A stretch of 61,896 nucleotides of DNA from CAXMST01 sp964196325 (GCA_964196325.1 CAXMST010000072.1:1-61896); one strand, 5' to 3'. Shown: positions 7,720 through 16,529, numbered from the stretch's first letter. Numbers and translations are program-made. Notes: generated by a model from the sequence alone, not told the origin.

Positions 7720-8796
7720 CTAGACGCTGAGGCCGGCGTCGCTGAGGCGCTCCCGCAGGGCGCCCATCGCGGAGATCAGCCGGATCCGCTTGGGAACCCC
7801 GATCGGGCCGTGCTCACCGTCGCGCTCGCGGGCGATCATCGCGACATTGACCAGCGTGCGCTCGGGAGCGAGCCAGCTGCCCCACGGGGACGTCTGGTAC
7901 TCGGCGGCGCAGACGAGCTCCTCGGTGAGCTCGAGCAGCGCCCCACCGGCGCCCTTGGGCACGTGGCGCAGCAGGTAGGTCCAGTACGCGCGGAGCTCGT
8001 CCACGCGCTCGACGCCGCAAACCGGGCCGTGCCCCGGGACCACCACCTTGGGCTCCAGCTCCTTGATCCGCTCCAGCGCCGCGATCCAGTTCGTCGCTGG
8101 GCCGACCCACATGATCGGGGTGACGCCACTGAAGACGATGTCGCCGCTGAAGACCACGCGGCTGTCCGGTACCCAGACGATCGCGTCGCCGGGGGCATGG
8201 GCCGGCCCGACCTCGATCAACTCGACGGCCCGTCCGCCGGCCTCGAGCTCGAGCCGGCCCTCGAAGCGCCGGGTCGGCGTGCGCGGAGCGATGCCCTCGA
8301 ACTCGTAGTGGGAGAGCTGCTCGCCGAAGCCGGCGAATCCCCGCAGCTCGGCACGTCCGGGGATCAGCGGCAGCGCCGAGATCCGCTGGGCAATCCCGGG
8401 AAGCGGCCGCATTCGGGTCAGGATCGACGGCGGCTCGGCCTGCATCTGCTTGGCCGCGGCCGCGGTTGCAACTATCTCGGCTCCGCCGAGCAGGCCGTTT
8501 CCGTACCAGTGGTCCCCGTCGCCGTGGGTGTTGATCAGGGTCTTGATCGGGGCTCCCTCCCGCGCGGGGGCGAGGCCGTCCAGCATCGCGCGGGTAAGGC
8601 GCTCGTCCCAGAGCGTGTCGATCAGGATGCTCTGCTGATCGCCGACGAGCAGCCCCGCGTTCGACTCCCCGAGCCCGCCGTTGGGCTGGATCCAGGCGAA
8701 GGTCCCCTCGCCGAGCCGCTGCACTCCGCCCGGGAACAGCGGCCGCTGGCCGAGTGGGGTCAGCGGTTCCTCACTCTGCTCGAGCCCGGCGTTCAA
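7720..8796 (-). CDS. Metallo-beta-lactamase-fold hydrolase
   Basis: A 358-residue MBL-fold protein. The metal motif reads THGDGDH (residues 90-96): His91, Asp95 and His96 of the canonical HxHxDH are present but the second His is Asp93. Other ligand regions are normal: GPAHAPGDAIVWVP, VFSGDIVF, and VVPGHGPVCG at the end of the core. The substitution recurs in an SoxH/cyclase-like subfamily and may change metal occupancy; that is inference. The start is TTG 8796, 9 bases after a TAGCGT hexamer. It is divergent from the M20 peptidase gene with only 47 bases between starts, so the two promoters are back to back. Substrate unknown. Confidence 0.82.
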   Translation of the reverse strand: MNAGLEQSEEPLTPLGQRPLFPGGVQRLGEGTFAWIQPNGGLGESNAGLLVGDQQSILIDTLWDERLTRAMLDGLAPAREGAPIKTLINTHGDGDHWYGNGLLGGAEIVATAAAAKQMQAEPPSILTRMRPLPGIAQRISALPLIPGRAELRGFAGFGEQLSHYEFEGIAPRTPTRRFEGRLELEAGGRAVELIEVGPAHAPGDAIVWVPDSRVVFSGDIVFSGVTPIMWVGPATNWIAALERIKELEPKVVVPGHGPVCGVERVDELRAYWTYLLRHVPKGAGGALLELTEELVCAAEYQTSPWGSWLAPERTLVNVAMIARERDGEHGPIGVPKRIRLISAMGALRERLSDAGLSV

Positions 8797-8805
8797 GGGG
8801 CAGGC

Positions 8806-8834
8806 ACGCTACCTGGGAATCGTTGATCTAGGCT
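8806..8834. promoter_or_regulatory. Back-to-back leaderless promoters for the MBL and M20 genes
   Basis: On the minus strand TAGCGT (8811-8806) lies 9 bases before the TTG at 8796. On the plus strand TAGGCT (8829-8834) lies 9 bases before the ATG at 8844. The two -10 boxes are 17 bases apart, so their -35 regions must overlap and the two genes probably compete for polymerase. Confidence 0.5.
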
Positions 8835-8843
8835 GCCGCCCCG

Positions 8844-9995
8844 ATGAACGACGCTCAGTGGAAGGAGTGGATCGTGCGCTCCGCCGAGCGCATCGCTCCC
8901 AGAGCTGAGCGCGACCTCGAGGCGCTGGTCGGCGTCTCCTCGCCCTCCGGTGACGTCGATGCCGCCGAGGCCGCGGTTGCCGTCGCCCGCGCTCTGCTGC
9001 CAGACGACGTTGAGGTGGAACGGCTCGAGTGCTCCTCAGCAGGGTACGCCCGGGACCTGCTTGCGTGCCTCAGAGGTACCGGCAGCGGCCGGCTCCTGCT
9101 CCTGGGCCACCTCGACACGGTCATTCCCCATGAGCAGCACCACCCGCTGCGGCGTCAGGGCGAGATGCTCTGCGGGCCGGGCACGATCGACATGAAGGGC
9201 GGGGTGGCGCTCTCGCTCGGGGTCTTGCATGAGCTCGCCGGTTGTCGCCAGGAGTTCGCCGAGATCGCGCTGCTGCTGGTGGTGGACGAGGAGTGGCGCA
9301 CGGCACCGTTCGCCCACCCTGCCCGGTTCGCCGACTTCGACGCCTGCCTCTGCTTCGAGGGGGGCGAGCTGACCGCCGAGGGCGGCGAGGCCGTGGTCGT
9401 TGCGCGCAAGGCGGCGGGCACGCTCGTGGTCCGGGCTAAGGGCCGCGCGGCACACAGCGGAGCCGAGCCGGAACGGGGTCGCAACGCGCTCCTGGCCCTG
9501 GCCCGGATCAGCGTCGAACTCGCCGGGCATCATGCGCCGCAGGGCCCCGATCGGCGCACCGTCGTGCCCACGATCCTGCGCTCAGGCGATGCTTTCAACG
9601 TGGTTCCGGGCGAGGGCGAGCTGTTCGTCGATGTGCGCGCCGCCAAGCTCGAGGCGATCGAGGCACTCCTTGACAGCGTTCCCTCGGAGCTCAGCGACGT
9701 CGCTCTCGTCGCAGAGCTCGGTCGGCGCTGGCCGGCGATGGAGATGGCCGAGCGGGCCGCGACTCCGCTGAGTACGGCCTCGGAGTTGCTGGGACGGCCG
9801 ATCACCGGGACCGAGCGTGGTGGGGCCAGTGACGCGAGCCACCTCGCGGCCGGGGCACCCTTGCTGGCGATCGACGGCCTGGGGCCCTTGGGAGGAGGCT
9901 CTCACGCTCCCGAGGAGCATGTCGTCGCGGCCTCGCTTGGGAGTCGGGCCGAGGTTGCCCTGGCCCTGGTCGCCGCGCTTCTGGCGATGAGCTGA
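8844..9995 (+). CDS. M20-family metallopeptidase (glutamate carboxypeptidase/ArgE-like)
   Basis: A 383-residue zinc exopeptidase. Metal and catalytic motifs are in place: GHLDTV (His89, Asp91), GPGTIDMKGG (Asp116), VVDEEW (Glu149 general base, Glu150 ligand), FEGGE, and a late GGSHAPEEHV with the last His ligand. A dimerisation domain (about residues 180-290) includes KGRAAHSGAEPERGRNA. This matches the carboxypeptidase G2/ArgE group, which hydrolyse N-acyl amino acids or C-terminal glutamate; the exact substrate is open. A TAGGCT -10 box 9 bases upstream suggests a leaderless mRNA. Confidence 0.87.
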   Translation: MNDAQWKEWIVRSAERIAPRAERDLEALVGVSSPSGDVDAAEAAVAVARALLPDDVEVERLECSSAGYARDLLACLRGTGSGRLLLLGHLDTVIPHEQHHPLRRQGEMLCGPGTIDMKGGVALSLGVLHELAGCRQEFAEIALLLVVDEEWRTAPFAHPARFADFDACLCFEGGELTAEGGEAVVVARKAAGTLVVRAKGRAAHSGAEPERGRNALLALARISVELAGHHAPQGPDRRTVVPTILRSGDAFNVVPGEGELFVDVRAAKLEAIEALLDSVPSELSDVALVAELGRRWPAMEMAERAATPLSTASELLGRPITGTERGGASDASHLAAGAPLLAIDGLGPLGGGSHAPEEHVVAASLGSRAEVALALVAALLAMS

Positions 9996-10038
9996 GCGAG
10001 CGCGCCGCGCCGCCGCGCCTGGTTCGCAATCATGGCTC

Positions 10039-10054
10039 TTGGCTAGCCAGCCAA
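10039..10054. promoter_or_regulatory. Inverted repeat upstream of the SDR gene
   Basis: TTGGCT-AGCC-AGCCAA, a 6-bp inverted repeat with a 4-bp centre, lies 29 bases before the ATG at 10084. The size and position suit a repressor operator (TetR-like), but no regulator gene is adjacent. It could also be an mRNA hairpin. Confidence 0.35.
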
Positions 10055-10083
10055 AACGGTCTTTGATCGAGAGGAGAGCACGA

Positions 10084-10968
10084 ATGGCGCGTAAGCAGGT
10101 CAAGTCTGTATCGGGAAAGGTGGTCGCGATCACCGGCGGCGCTCAGGGCATCGGCAAGGCGACAGCGCTCGCCCTGGTCCGCCGCGGCGCTCGGGTCGCG
10201 ATCGGCGACCTCGACCGCGAGCTCGCGGAGAAGACCGCGACCGAGCTTGGCGGCAACGCTGTCTCATTCGAGCTGGACGTCACCAGCCGACGCAGCTTCG
10301 AGACATTCCTCGACGACGCCGAGAAGCAGCTCGGCCCGATCGATGTGGTGATCAACAACGCCGGGATCATGCCGCTCAACAGCCTCCTGGACGAGACCGA
10401 TGAGACGGCCCGCCTACAGGTCGACATCAACCTGCACGGCGTGATCGTCGGAACCAAGCTGGCGATGGCGCGGATGGTGCCGCGTCGGACCGGCAGCATC
10501 GTCAACGTCGCTAGCCAGGCCGGCAAGGCCGGCTTCGCGGGAGGCGCCACCTACAGCGCCACCAAGCACGCGGTTATCGGTCTCTCCGAGTCGGCGCGGA
10601 TGGAGCTGCGCGATACAGGGGTCGATGTCTCAGTCGTGATGCCCGCAGTGGTCAACACCGAGTTGGGCTCCGGCCTGCACGAGGCCCGCGGGGTCAAGAC
10701 GCTCGAGCCCGAGGAGGTCGCCGAGGCGATCGTCGAGGGGATCGAGACCGCCCGGTTCGACGTTTGGGTGCCGAAGAGCACGGTTGCGATCGCGACTGTC
10801 ATGAACCTGCTCCCCCGGCGCGGTCGCGAGGCGATCACGCGCCTGCTCAAGGCCGACGACCTCCTCTCGACGCCCGACAAGGGCGCTCGAGCCGCCTACG
10901 AGGCGCGGGCGGCCAAGAGCCAGTCCGAGGACGCCGCGGCCGAGGCTGAGGCGGGTAGTAAGAGCTAG
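10084..10968 (+). CDS. Short-chain dehydrogenase/reductase
   Basis: A 294-residue classical SDR. The nucleotide-binding motif TGGAQGIG is at 17-24, NNAG at 91-94, and the catalytic set is Ser144, Tyr157 and Lys161 (YSATK). The acidic residue after the second beta strand (GDLDRE) favours NAD over NADP. A C-terminal extension with a moderately hydrophobic VAIATVMNLLPRRGREAITRLL resembles membrane-associating SDRs acting on lipids or sterols. The start at ATG 10084 is decided by a strong GAGAGGAGAGC ribosome-binding site; an ATG at 10039 lies too far upstream. Its stop overlaps the stop of the convergent histidine kinase gene by 4 bases. Substrate unknown. Confidence 0.9.
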   Translation: MARKQVKSVSGKVVAITGGAQGIGKATALALVRRGARVAIGDLDRELAEKTATELGGNAVSFELDVTSRRSFETFLDDAEKQLGPIDVVINNAGIMPLNSLLDETDETARLQVDINLHGVIVGTKLAMARMVPRRTGSIVNVASQAGKAGFAGGATYSATKHAVIGLSESARMELRDTGVDVSVVMPAVVNTELGSGLHEARGVKTLEPEEVAEAIVEGIETARFDVWVPKSTVAIATVMNLLPRRGREAITRLLKADDLLSTPDKGARAAYEARAAKSQSEDAAAEAEAGSKS

Positions 10969-12395
10969 AGACGGGCGGGCTGCGGGGACGGCCGACGACG
11001 GCCGCCCCCGCCCGCCGCTCCGAAGTTGATCCGCACCACGGCGCCCGAGCCGGGCTCGGCGGGGAGCAGGGTCGCTTCGCCGCCGTGGGCCTCGGCGACG
11101 GCAGCGACGATCGCCAGGCCGAGCCCGGCCCCGCCGCCGCCTCGTCCCGCGTCGGCGCGGCTGAAGCGCTCGAAGGCGTGCGGGCGGAAATCTGCCGGGA
11201 AGCCGGCGCCCTGGTCGCGAACCTCGACTACCAACTCGCCGTCGAGCAGCTGCGCGCTGACGATCACCGTGCCGAGGCCGTGGCGCAGGGCGTTGTCGAG
11301 AAGGTTGCCGATCGCCTGCTCGGCCCGCAGGGGATCGATGGCAGCCTCGAGGCCGTCCCCGGCCCGGCTCTCGACCCGGCGCCCGGCGCCGGCTGCCGAG
11401 CCCCGGTGGCGTTCGACCAACCGTTCGAGGAGCGGTCCGACCTCGACCGTCTCGCGCCGGATCGGGATCTCCCCCCGGTCGGCGCGGGCCACGATCAGCA
11501 GGTCATCGGCCAGCCGGGCCAGCCGGTCCGCCTCGGCGCCCGCGGAGGTGATCGCCTCTCGGAGCTGCTCGGGGCTCCGCCCCTTCCGTTGGGCCAGCTC
11601 GAGCTCCGCTTTTAGGATCGCCAGCGGCGTGCGCAGCTCATGGCTCGCATCGGCGACGAAGCCCCGCTCCCGTTCCAGCGCCTGCTCAAGCCGGGCCAGC
11701 ATCGAGTTCAGGGTCAGCGCCAGCGCGCGCAGCTCGTCGTCAGCCGCCGGCAGCGGCAGCCGCTCGCCATCCGCCTCGCCGCTGATCCCCTCCGCCCGGG
11801 CCCGCATCGCCTCGACCGGTCGCAGCGCTCGGCGCGCGAGCAGGTACCCGATAACGGTCGCGAGGATCAATGCCAGCGGCGCGCCGACCGCGAAAGCAGC
11901 AAGGACGCTCGAGAGCGTCTCCTCCCGATCCTGGGTGGAGCTGCCGGCGACGAGCACGAGATCGACGCCGGGCGCGGCAGCGGGTGCCGCAAGCACGCCG
12001 GCGTCGCCATCGACCCCGCGGATCTCCACCGGCTCGACGGTTACCGAGCCCCGGGTGGCCGCGGCCGCCGTTGCCCCGTCCAGCGCGGCCCCCGAGCTGG
12101 CCGGCAGGGTCGAGGCGAGCAGCTCCCCGTCCGGTCCCAGGATCTGGGAGAAGTTGTCCTCGGAGTCGACGCTTGGAGCGACCGCGAGTTCAGGGACGGT
12201 GCCCTGTGGCGACTGCAGGATCAGGGCCTGGAGGCTGTCGAGCTGAGAGCGCAGCGTCTCGTCGCCGGCCTCGGTCAGCTCGGTGTCGACGCGGGCGTAG
12301 ACGAAAGCTGCGACCAGCGCCAGCACGGTGAGCAGCGCGATCGCGAAGGCGAAGGCGAGTCGTGCCCTGATCGAGAGCCGCTGCGAGAGCCTCAC
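10965..12395 (-). CDS. Two-component sensor histidine kinase (MprB/TrcS-like)
   Basis: A 476-residue membrane histidine kinase. It has a first transmembrane helix (about 12-34), an extracytoplasmic sensor region of about 125 residues, a second helix (about 163-187, ending in GYLLARRALRP), a HAMP segment, and the dimerisation/phosphoacceptor box DASHELRTPL with His252. ATP-binding boxes follow: NLLDNALRHG (N), VRDQGAGFP (G1), FERFSRADAGRGGGGAGLGLAI (F/G2). The GTG start overlaps the stop of the upstream response-regulator gene (GTGA), so the pair is translationally coupled. The signal is unknown; family members in actinobacteria sense envelope stress. Confidence 0.92.
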   Translation of the reverse strand: MRLSQRLSIRARLAFAFAIALLTVLALVAAFVYARVDTELTEAGDETLRSQLDSLQALILQSPQGTVPELAVAPSVDSEDNFSQILGPDGELLASTLPASSGAALDGATAAAATRGSVTVEPVEIRGVDGDAGVLAAPAAAPGVDLVLVAGSSTQDREETLSSVLAAFAVGAPLALILATVIGYLLARRALRPVEAMRARAEGISGEADGERLPLPAADDELRALALTLNSMLARLEQALERERGFVADASHELRTPLAILKAELELAQRKGRSPEQLREAITSAGAEADRLARLADDLLIVARADRGEIPIRRETVEVGPLLERLVERHRGSAAGAGRRVESRAGDGLEAAIDPLRAEQAIGNLLDNALRHGLGTVIVSAQLLDGELVVEVRDQGAGFPADFRPHAFERFSRADAGRGGGGAGLGLAIVAAVAEAHGGEATLLPAEPGSGAVVRINFGAAGGGGRRRPSPQPARL

Positions 12396-13063
12396 CCGCT
12401 CCGCAGTCGATAGCCCGCGCCTCGCACTGTCTCGATCGAGTCCGTGCCGAAAGGCTTGTCGATCTTCTGTCGCAGATAGCGGACGTAGACGTCGACCACG
12501 TTCGAACGGTTCTCGTAGTCGTACTCCCAGGCTCGCTCGAGCAGGTCGAAGCGCGAGAGGATCGCACCGGGTTGGCGCATGAAGGCCTCGAGCAGGGCCA
12601 GCTCCTTGGCCGAGAGCGAGATCTCGGTCCGCCCATGCCAGACGCGTCGCGCCGCGGGGTCGAGGCGCAGCTCGCCCACCTCCAGCACGGTTGGGCGCTC
12701 GCCGCTGCCGCGCCGGGCCAGAGCCCGAAGGCGGGCCATCAGCTCGGCCAGCGAGAAGGGCTTGGTCAGGTAGTCGTCGGCGCCGCCGTCGAGCCCAGCG
12801 ACACGATCCTCGACTCCGTCTCGCGCGGTCAGGATCAGCACGGCCGACCAGACGCCGTCGGCCCGCAGCCGCCGGCAGGTCTCGAAGCCGTCGATTCCCG
12901 GCAGCATCACATCGAGCACGATTGCGTCGTAGGGAGTGACCCCGGCCATCACCAGGGCCTGCTCGCCGTCGGGGGCGAGATCGGCGGTCGCGCCCTCCTC
13001 GACGAGGCCGCGCCGGATCAGCGCGGCCATCTTCGGCTCATCTTCGACAATCAGGATCTTCAT
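12392..13063 (-). CDS. OmpR-family response regulator (MprA/TrcR-like)
   Basis: A 223-residue regulator with a receiver domain (acidic pair in VEDEP, phosphoacceptor Asp51 in LDVMLP, conserved Lys101 in YLTKPF) and a winged-helix DNA-binding domain (from about residue 125; SAKELALLEAFMRQPG, then the recognition helix region RSNVVDVYVRYLRQKID, ending GAGYRLR). It is first in a two-gene operon with the overlapping kinase gene. Its ATG is preceded by TAGGAGAGCG, a usable Shine-Dalgarno sequence. It very likely controls its own operon; no direct-repeat site was identified. Confidence 0.93.
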   Translation of the reverse strand: MKILIVEDEPKMAALIRRGLVEEGATADLAPDGEQALVMAGVTPYDAIVLDVMLPGIDGFETCRRLRADGVWSAVLILTARDGVEDRVAGLDGGADDYLTKPFSLAELMARLRALARRGSGERPTVLEVGELRLDPAARRVWHGRTEISLSAKELALLEAFMRQPGAILSRFDLLERAWEYDYENRSNVVDVYVRYLRQKIDKPFGTDSIETVRGAGYRLRSG

Positions 13064-13110
13064 CGCTCTCCTACCCAGGGTTCGCTACCCAGATGAGAGC
13101 ACGATGAGAG

Positions 13111-14400
13111 CTAGTTGGAGTTGACCTTGGGCGCGACGTTGCCGATCGTCCGCATCAGATTCCAGAAATCACCCAGCTCCGGATAGAGCACCGGCTTGCC
13201 CGAGGTGATCAGCGCGGCCGACAGCACCCGCTCCGGGTCGGCCCAACCGATGATGTTGGTGAAGCCGAGATGGCCGAACGCCTGCTCGGTGTCGGGGCCG
13301 AAGATGCTGATCGCCCGGGCGCCGAGCATCATTCCCAGGCTGAATCGGGTGGGAAAGCCGAGCGAGAGGTCGAGCTCCCGGTAGGACTGCTCGACCAGCA
13401 TCCGCCGCACCGTCCGCTGCTCGAGGACCCGTACGTCGTCCAGCTCGCCGCCGCGCCGCAGCATCTCGAAGAAACGGCAGAGCTCGTCAGCGGTGGTGAC
13501 CGCGTTGCCGGAGGGGATCGTGGCTGTCAGAAAGCCGGGTTCGTTGGCAAGCCGCGTGAGCTCGTCGACGGGGACCCCCAAGGCTCGCTTGAGCAGAGTT
13601 GACAACGGCGGCAGCGCCGGCGCGCCGGTCACGTGACTCTGTGCCACCAGCTCCAGGTCGGCCTCCTCGACCCCGTAGTTGGTCCAGCGGAAGTTGAGTG
13701 GGTCGAGGATCTCCTCCGCCAACACTTCGCGGATCGGTCGGCCGGTGACGCGATGGACGATCTCGCCGATGATGAACCCGCCCGAGCTTGCGTGGTAGGC
13801 GAGCGCCGCCCCAGGCCGGGTCCGCGGCTTCGCTTCAGCCAGTGCCTCGACGATTGCCTCCCGGTCGTCGAGGCGATCGAGGTCCAAGGTGTCGGAGGGC
13901 AGGTTGGGCACGCCGCTGCGATGGGCGAGCACGTGGCCGATCGTGATGCCCTGCTTGCCGTGGCGCGCGTACTCGGGGATGTAGTCGGCGACGCGATCGT
14001 CGATGTGGATCTGGCCGCGCTCGTCGAGCAGGTGGGCGACGCACGTGGTCAGCGCCTTGGAAGCACTGAAGATCACATGCGGAGTCGCCGGGGTGTTGAC
14101 GACCGGTGTCGCATCGTCGGGCTGCTCGGGGCCGACCCCGCGCGCCCAGCCGATCGCCCGGTCGATCACCACCGCACCCTCGCGCCTTACGCAGAGGCTG
14201 ATCGCCGGATGCACGCCGCTTCGGTAGAGCCGCTCGACCCCCGACCAGATCCGCTCGATCCCGGCCTGATCGAGGCCGCCATCCGCGGGCGCCTGCTCGT
14301 CGCCGGTCGCGACGAGCGGCCCGAGGTCCTTCGGCACCTTGATCCGCCGCAGCGGATCGGGCCCGACGGGCGGTCGCGGGAGATGTGCCTCGAACCTCAC
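13111..14400 (-). CDS. Serine beta-lactamase-fold hydrolase (EstB/class C-like)
   Basis: A 429-residue protein of the beta-lactamase/penicillin-binding fold. The nucleophile motif is SASK (Ser112, Lys115); a Tyr-containing second motif is YHAS (Tyr202); a late FGHLGFTNIIGWADPE occupies the position of the third box. No signal peptide is visible, so it is probably cytoplasmic, as in EstB-type esterases. It starts with GTG 11 bases after the stop of the PPK2 gene and is probably cotranscribed with it. Ester or amide hydrolysis is expected; a role in antibiotic resistance is not supported. Confidence 0.82.
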   Translation of the reverse strand: MRFEAHLPRPPVGPDPLRRIKVPKDLGPLVATGDEQAPADGGLDQAGIERIWSGVERLYRSGVHPAISLCVRREGAVVIDRAIGWARGVGPEQPDDATPVVNTPATPHVIFSASKALTTCVAHLLDERGQIHIDDRVADYIPEYARHGKQGITIGHVLAHRSGVPNLPSDTLDLDRLDDREAIVEALAEAKPRTRPGAALAYHASSGGFIIGEIVHRVTGRPIREVLAEEILDPLNFRWTNYGVEEADLELVAQSHVTGAPALPPLSTLLKRALGVPVDELTRLANEPGFLTATIPSGNAVTTADELCRFFEMLRRGGELDDVRVLEQRTVRRMLVEQSYRELDLSLGFPTRFSLGMMLGARAISIFGPDTEQAFGHLGFTNIIGWADPERVLSAALITSGKPVLYPELGDFWNLMRTIGNVAPKVNSN

Positions 14401-14411
14401 GCGAGTTCGCT

Positions 14412-15242
14412 CTACTTCTTCTTCTGGGCGGCGAGCAGCTCCGCTGCGGCGTTTGGCACGTAGGTGTTGGTCTCGCGCGGCGGCCGTACGTAGCCGGCGT
14501 CGTGCTCCCGCTTTGGCAACTCGATTCGCTGAGCCGGCGCCGGCTCAGACGGAATCATCGAGAGCAGGTGGCTGATGCAGTTGATCCGGGCGTTGCGCTT
14601 GATCTCGGACTCGACCACGTGCCAGGGGGCTGAGGGAATGTCGGTGTGGACGAACATCTCATCCTTGGCCCGTGAATACTCGACCCATCGGCGCTGTGAC
14701 TCGAGGTCCATCGGCGAGAGCTTCCACTGCTTCAGGGGGTCCTTGATCCGCGCCCTGAAACGCCGCTCCTGCTCTTCGTCGGAGACGCTGAACCAGTACT
14801 TGACGAGGATCAGCCCATCGTCGATCAGCATTCGCTCGAAGATCGGCGTCTGGCGCAGGAAGCGCTGATGCTCGTCAGCGGTGCAGAAGCCCATCACCTT
14901 CTCGACCCCGGCGCGGTTGTACCACGAGCGATCGAAGATCGCGATCTCCCCTCCCGCCGGCAGATGGGCGACGTAGCGTTGGAAGTACCACTCGGCCTGC
15001 TCGCGCTCGGTTGGGGCCGGCAGGGCGACGACGCGGGCGACCCGAGGCGAGATGTGCTCGGTGATCCGCTTGATCACGCCACCCTTGCCCGCCGCATCAC
15101 GGCCCTCGAAGATCAGCGCAACGCGCCGGCCTTCCCGCTTGACCCAGTCGGCCATCGCGACCAGCTCGGTTTGCAAGTGCAGCAGCTCCTTTTCGTAGAG
15201 CTTGCGTGGCAGCTTCTTGGTACCGCTCACCTTGTCTGCCAA
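14412..15242 (-). CDS. ppk2: Polyphosphate kinase 2 family protein
   Basis: A 276-residue PPK2 enzyme. Walker A is GRDAAGKGG (47-55), Walker B is IFDRSWYNRAGVE (Asp104, Arg105), and the lid region contains KYWFSVSDEEQERRF with the later KQWKLSPMDLES. The length and single domain suit a class that phosphorylates nucleoside mono- or diphosphates with polyphosphate; the class is not certain. The Lys-rich tail (AAQKKK) is unremarkable. The start is TTG 15242 behind GAAGGAGAGGACA. Together with ppk1, ppx and CHAD genes 22-28 kb away, it shows this organism invests in polyphosphate as a phosphate and energy store. Confidence 0.93.
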   Translation of the reverse strand: MADKVSGTKKLPRKLYEKELLHLQTELVAMADWVKREGRRVALIFEGRDAAGKGGVIKRITEHISPRVARVVALPAPTEREQAEWYFQRYVAHLPAGGEIAIFDRSWYNRAGVEKVMGFCTADEHQRFLRQTPIFERMLIDDGLILVKYWFSVSDEEQERRFRARIKDPLKQWKLSPMDLESQRRWVEYSRAKDEMFVHTDIPSAPWHVVESEIKRNARINCISHLLSMIPSEPAPAQRIELPKREHDAGYVRPPRETNTYVPNAAAELLAAQKKK

Positions 15243-15292
15243 TGTCCTCTCCTTCGCGTCCGTTCAGCCACTCGTAATCTCGGCGTGGAACT

Positions 15293-15802
15293 GTGCTGCC
15301 GATGACCCTACGACAGCGAGTCGGGTTGCCGCTTCTCGCGGCCCTTTTCCTGGTCCTCGCGGCTCCCGCCGATTCCCCCCAGACCGCCCCCAACGCGGCG
15401 AGCGCGCCCGGCGGGGCCGCCGCCGAAGCTGCCGGCGCGACGCCCAAGCGTGCCGTCCTGCGCCTGCGCGAGACCCGCTTCGGCGAGGTGATCCACGAGA
15501 AGAGCAGCGGCCTGGTCGCCTACCTGTTCACCAAGGACGGGAAAAACAAGTCGCGCTGCAACGGCGCCTGCGCCAAGGCCTGGCCGCCGATCAAGACGAA
15601 GCGAGCGCCGCAAGCCGGCAGCGGGCTCGATCAAAGCGATCTCGGCACGATCAAGCGTCGTGGCGGCTCGAAGATGGTCACCTACAGGGGCCGGCCGCTG
15701 TACTTCTACGTGCATGACTCCCCGGGGCAGATCCTCTGTAACGACGTAGTCGAGTTCGGCGGCACCTGGTTCGTCGTTGACAAGACCGGCAAGCCGGTCT
15801 GA
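15293..15802 (+). CDS. Secreted-repeat protein (COG4315 family)
   Basis: A protein of about 169 residues with an N-terminal signal peptide (TLRQRVGLPLLAALFLVLAAP), an Ala/Gly/Pro-rich spacer, and two copies of the secreted repeat: SGLVAYLFTKDGKNKSRCNGACAKAWPP and then the GRPLYFYVHDSPGQ region with NDVVEFGGTWFVV. The Cys pair CNGAC and the WPP signature are typical of this family of unknown function, often called putative lipoproteins although no lipobox Cys is present here. The start is GTG 15293 or ATG 15302; a TAATCT hexamer at 15275 would give a very short leader. It is divergent from ppk2. Confidence 0.8.
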   Translation: MLPMTLRQRVGLPLLAALFLVLAAPADSPQTAPNAASAPGGAAAEAAGATPKRAVLRLRETRFGEVIHEKSSGLVAYLFTKDGKNKSRCNGACAKAWPPIKTKRAPQAGSGLDQSDLGTIKRRGGSKMVTYRGRPLYFYVHDSPGQILCNDVVEFGGTWFVVDKTGKPV

Positions 15803-15817
15803 GCGAGGCCGCCTCGG

Positions 15818-16507
15818 CTAGGAAACCGCGGCCGCCATCGCGGCGGGCCCGGGGAAGGCCGCGAGTATCGCCCGCAGCGCCTCGTGGTCGCCTTCGACAT
15901 CGAGGTTGCCGGCAGCGGTCTCCTCGCCCGAGTCGAGTCGGCCCAGCAGCAGGTCGTAGAGCGTTCCGGGGGCGGCGTCGGCGGTTGCCTCGATCTCGCT
16001 CGGCGCCTCGGCTCGGTCCTGGCCGACCGCGAAGCCACCCTCCCCGAAGCTGATCCAGAGCCAGTCGTCCTCCTCGCCGCTGCTGAGGCCCACCGAACGC
16101 ACCTGGCCCGCCGCGGCCGCAGGATCGAACAGGACGCTGAGCAGCAGCTCCAGCCGCTCGAGGCTCGGCGCCGCCTCGGGGCGGACCTCGGCCCCCAGCA
16201 GCCCGACCCCGAAGCGGGCGAGCGAGAGCAGCGCGGGCTTGAGCTCGCGGCCCCGCTCGGTCAACTCGTAGACGGTCGCGGCGGCGGGGTGCGGTAGGCG
16301 GCGGCGCCCGAGCACCCCGGCGGCCTCGAGCTTGCGCAGACGGCTGGTCAGTAGGTCGGAGGGGATTCCGTCGAGCTCGTTGCGCAGGTCGGTGTAGCGC
16401 TTCGGACCCGGGATCAAATCGCGCAGGATCAGCATCGTCCAGCGCTCGCCGAGCAGATCAAGCGAGCAGGCCAAGGGGCAGTACTGGTCGTAGGTGCGCT
16501 CTGCCAT
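15818..16507 (-). CDS. HxlR-family winged-helix transcriptional regulator
   Basis: A 229-residue regulator. The N-terminal 100 residues are a HxlR domain: YCPLACSLDLLGERWTMLILRDL, then GPKRYTDLRNEL, SDLLTSRLRKLEAAGVLGRRR, and YELTERGREL. A C-terminal domain of about 120 residues (LERLLELLLSVLFDP to the end) resembles the sterol-carrier/ligand-binding extensions found on larger actinobacterial HxlR proteins and may bind an effector. It is divergent from the MmpL exporter gene, and a long palindrome lies between the starts, so repression of mmpL and of itself is the simplest model. Its ATG lies 7 bases after TAGACT, suggesting a leaderless mRNA. Confidence 0.9.
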   Translation of the reverse strand: MAERTYDQYCPLACSLDLLGERWTMLILRDLIPGPKRYTDLRNELDGIPSDLLTSRLRKLEAAGVLGRRRLPHPAAATVYELTERGRELKPALLSLARFGVGLLGAEVRPEAAPSLERLELLLSVLFDPAAAAGQVRSVGLSSGEEDDWLWISFGEGGFAVGQDRAEAPSEIEATADAAPGTLYDLLLGRLDSGEETAAGNLDVEGDHEALRAILAAFPGPAAMAAAVS

Positions 16508-16514
16508 CGGCGCC

Positions 16515-16520
16515 AGTCTA
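16515..16520 (-). promoter_or_regulatory. TAGACT -10 box of the HxlR gene
   Basis: TAGACT on the minus strand lies 7 bases before the ATG at 16507. TTGGAA, 18 bases further upstream and inside the palindrome, is a plausible -35, so a protein bound to the palindrome would block this promoter. Confidence 0.55.
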
Positions 16521-16529
16521 GCGTCTTTG

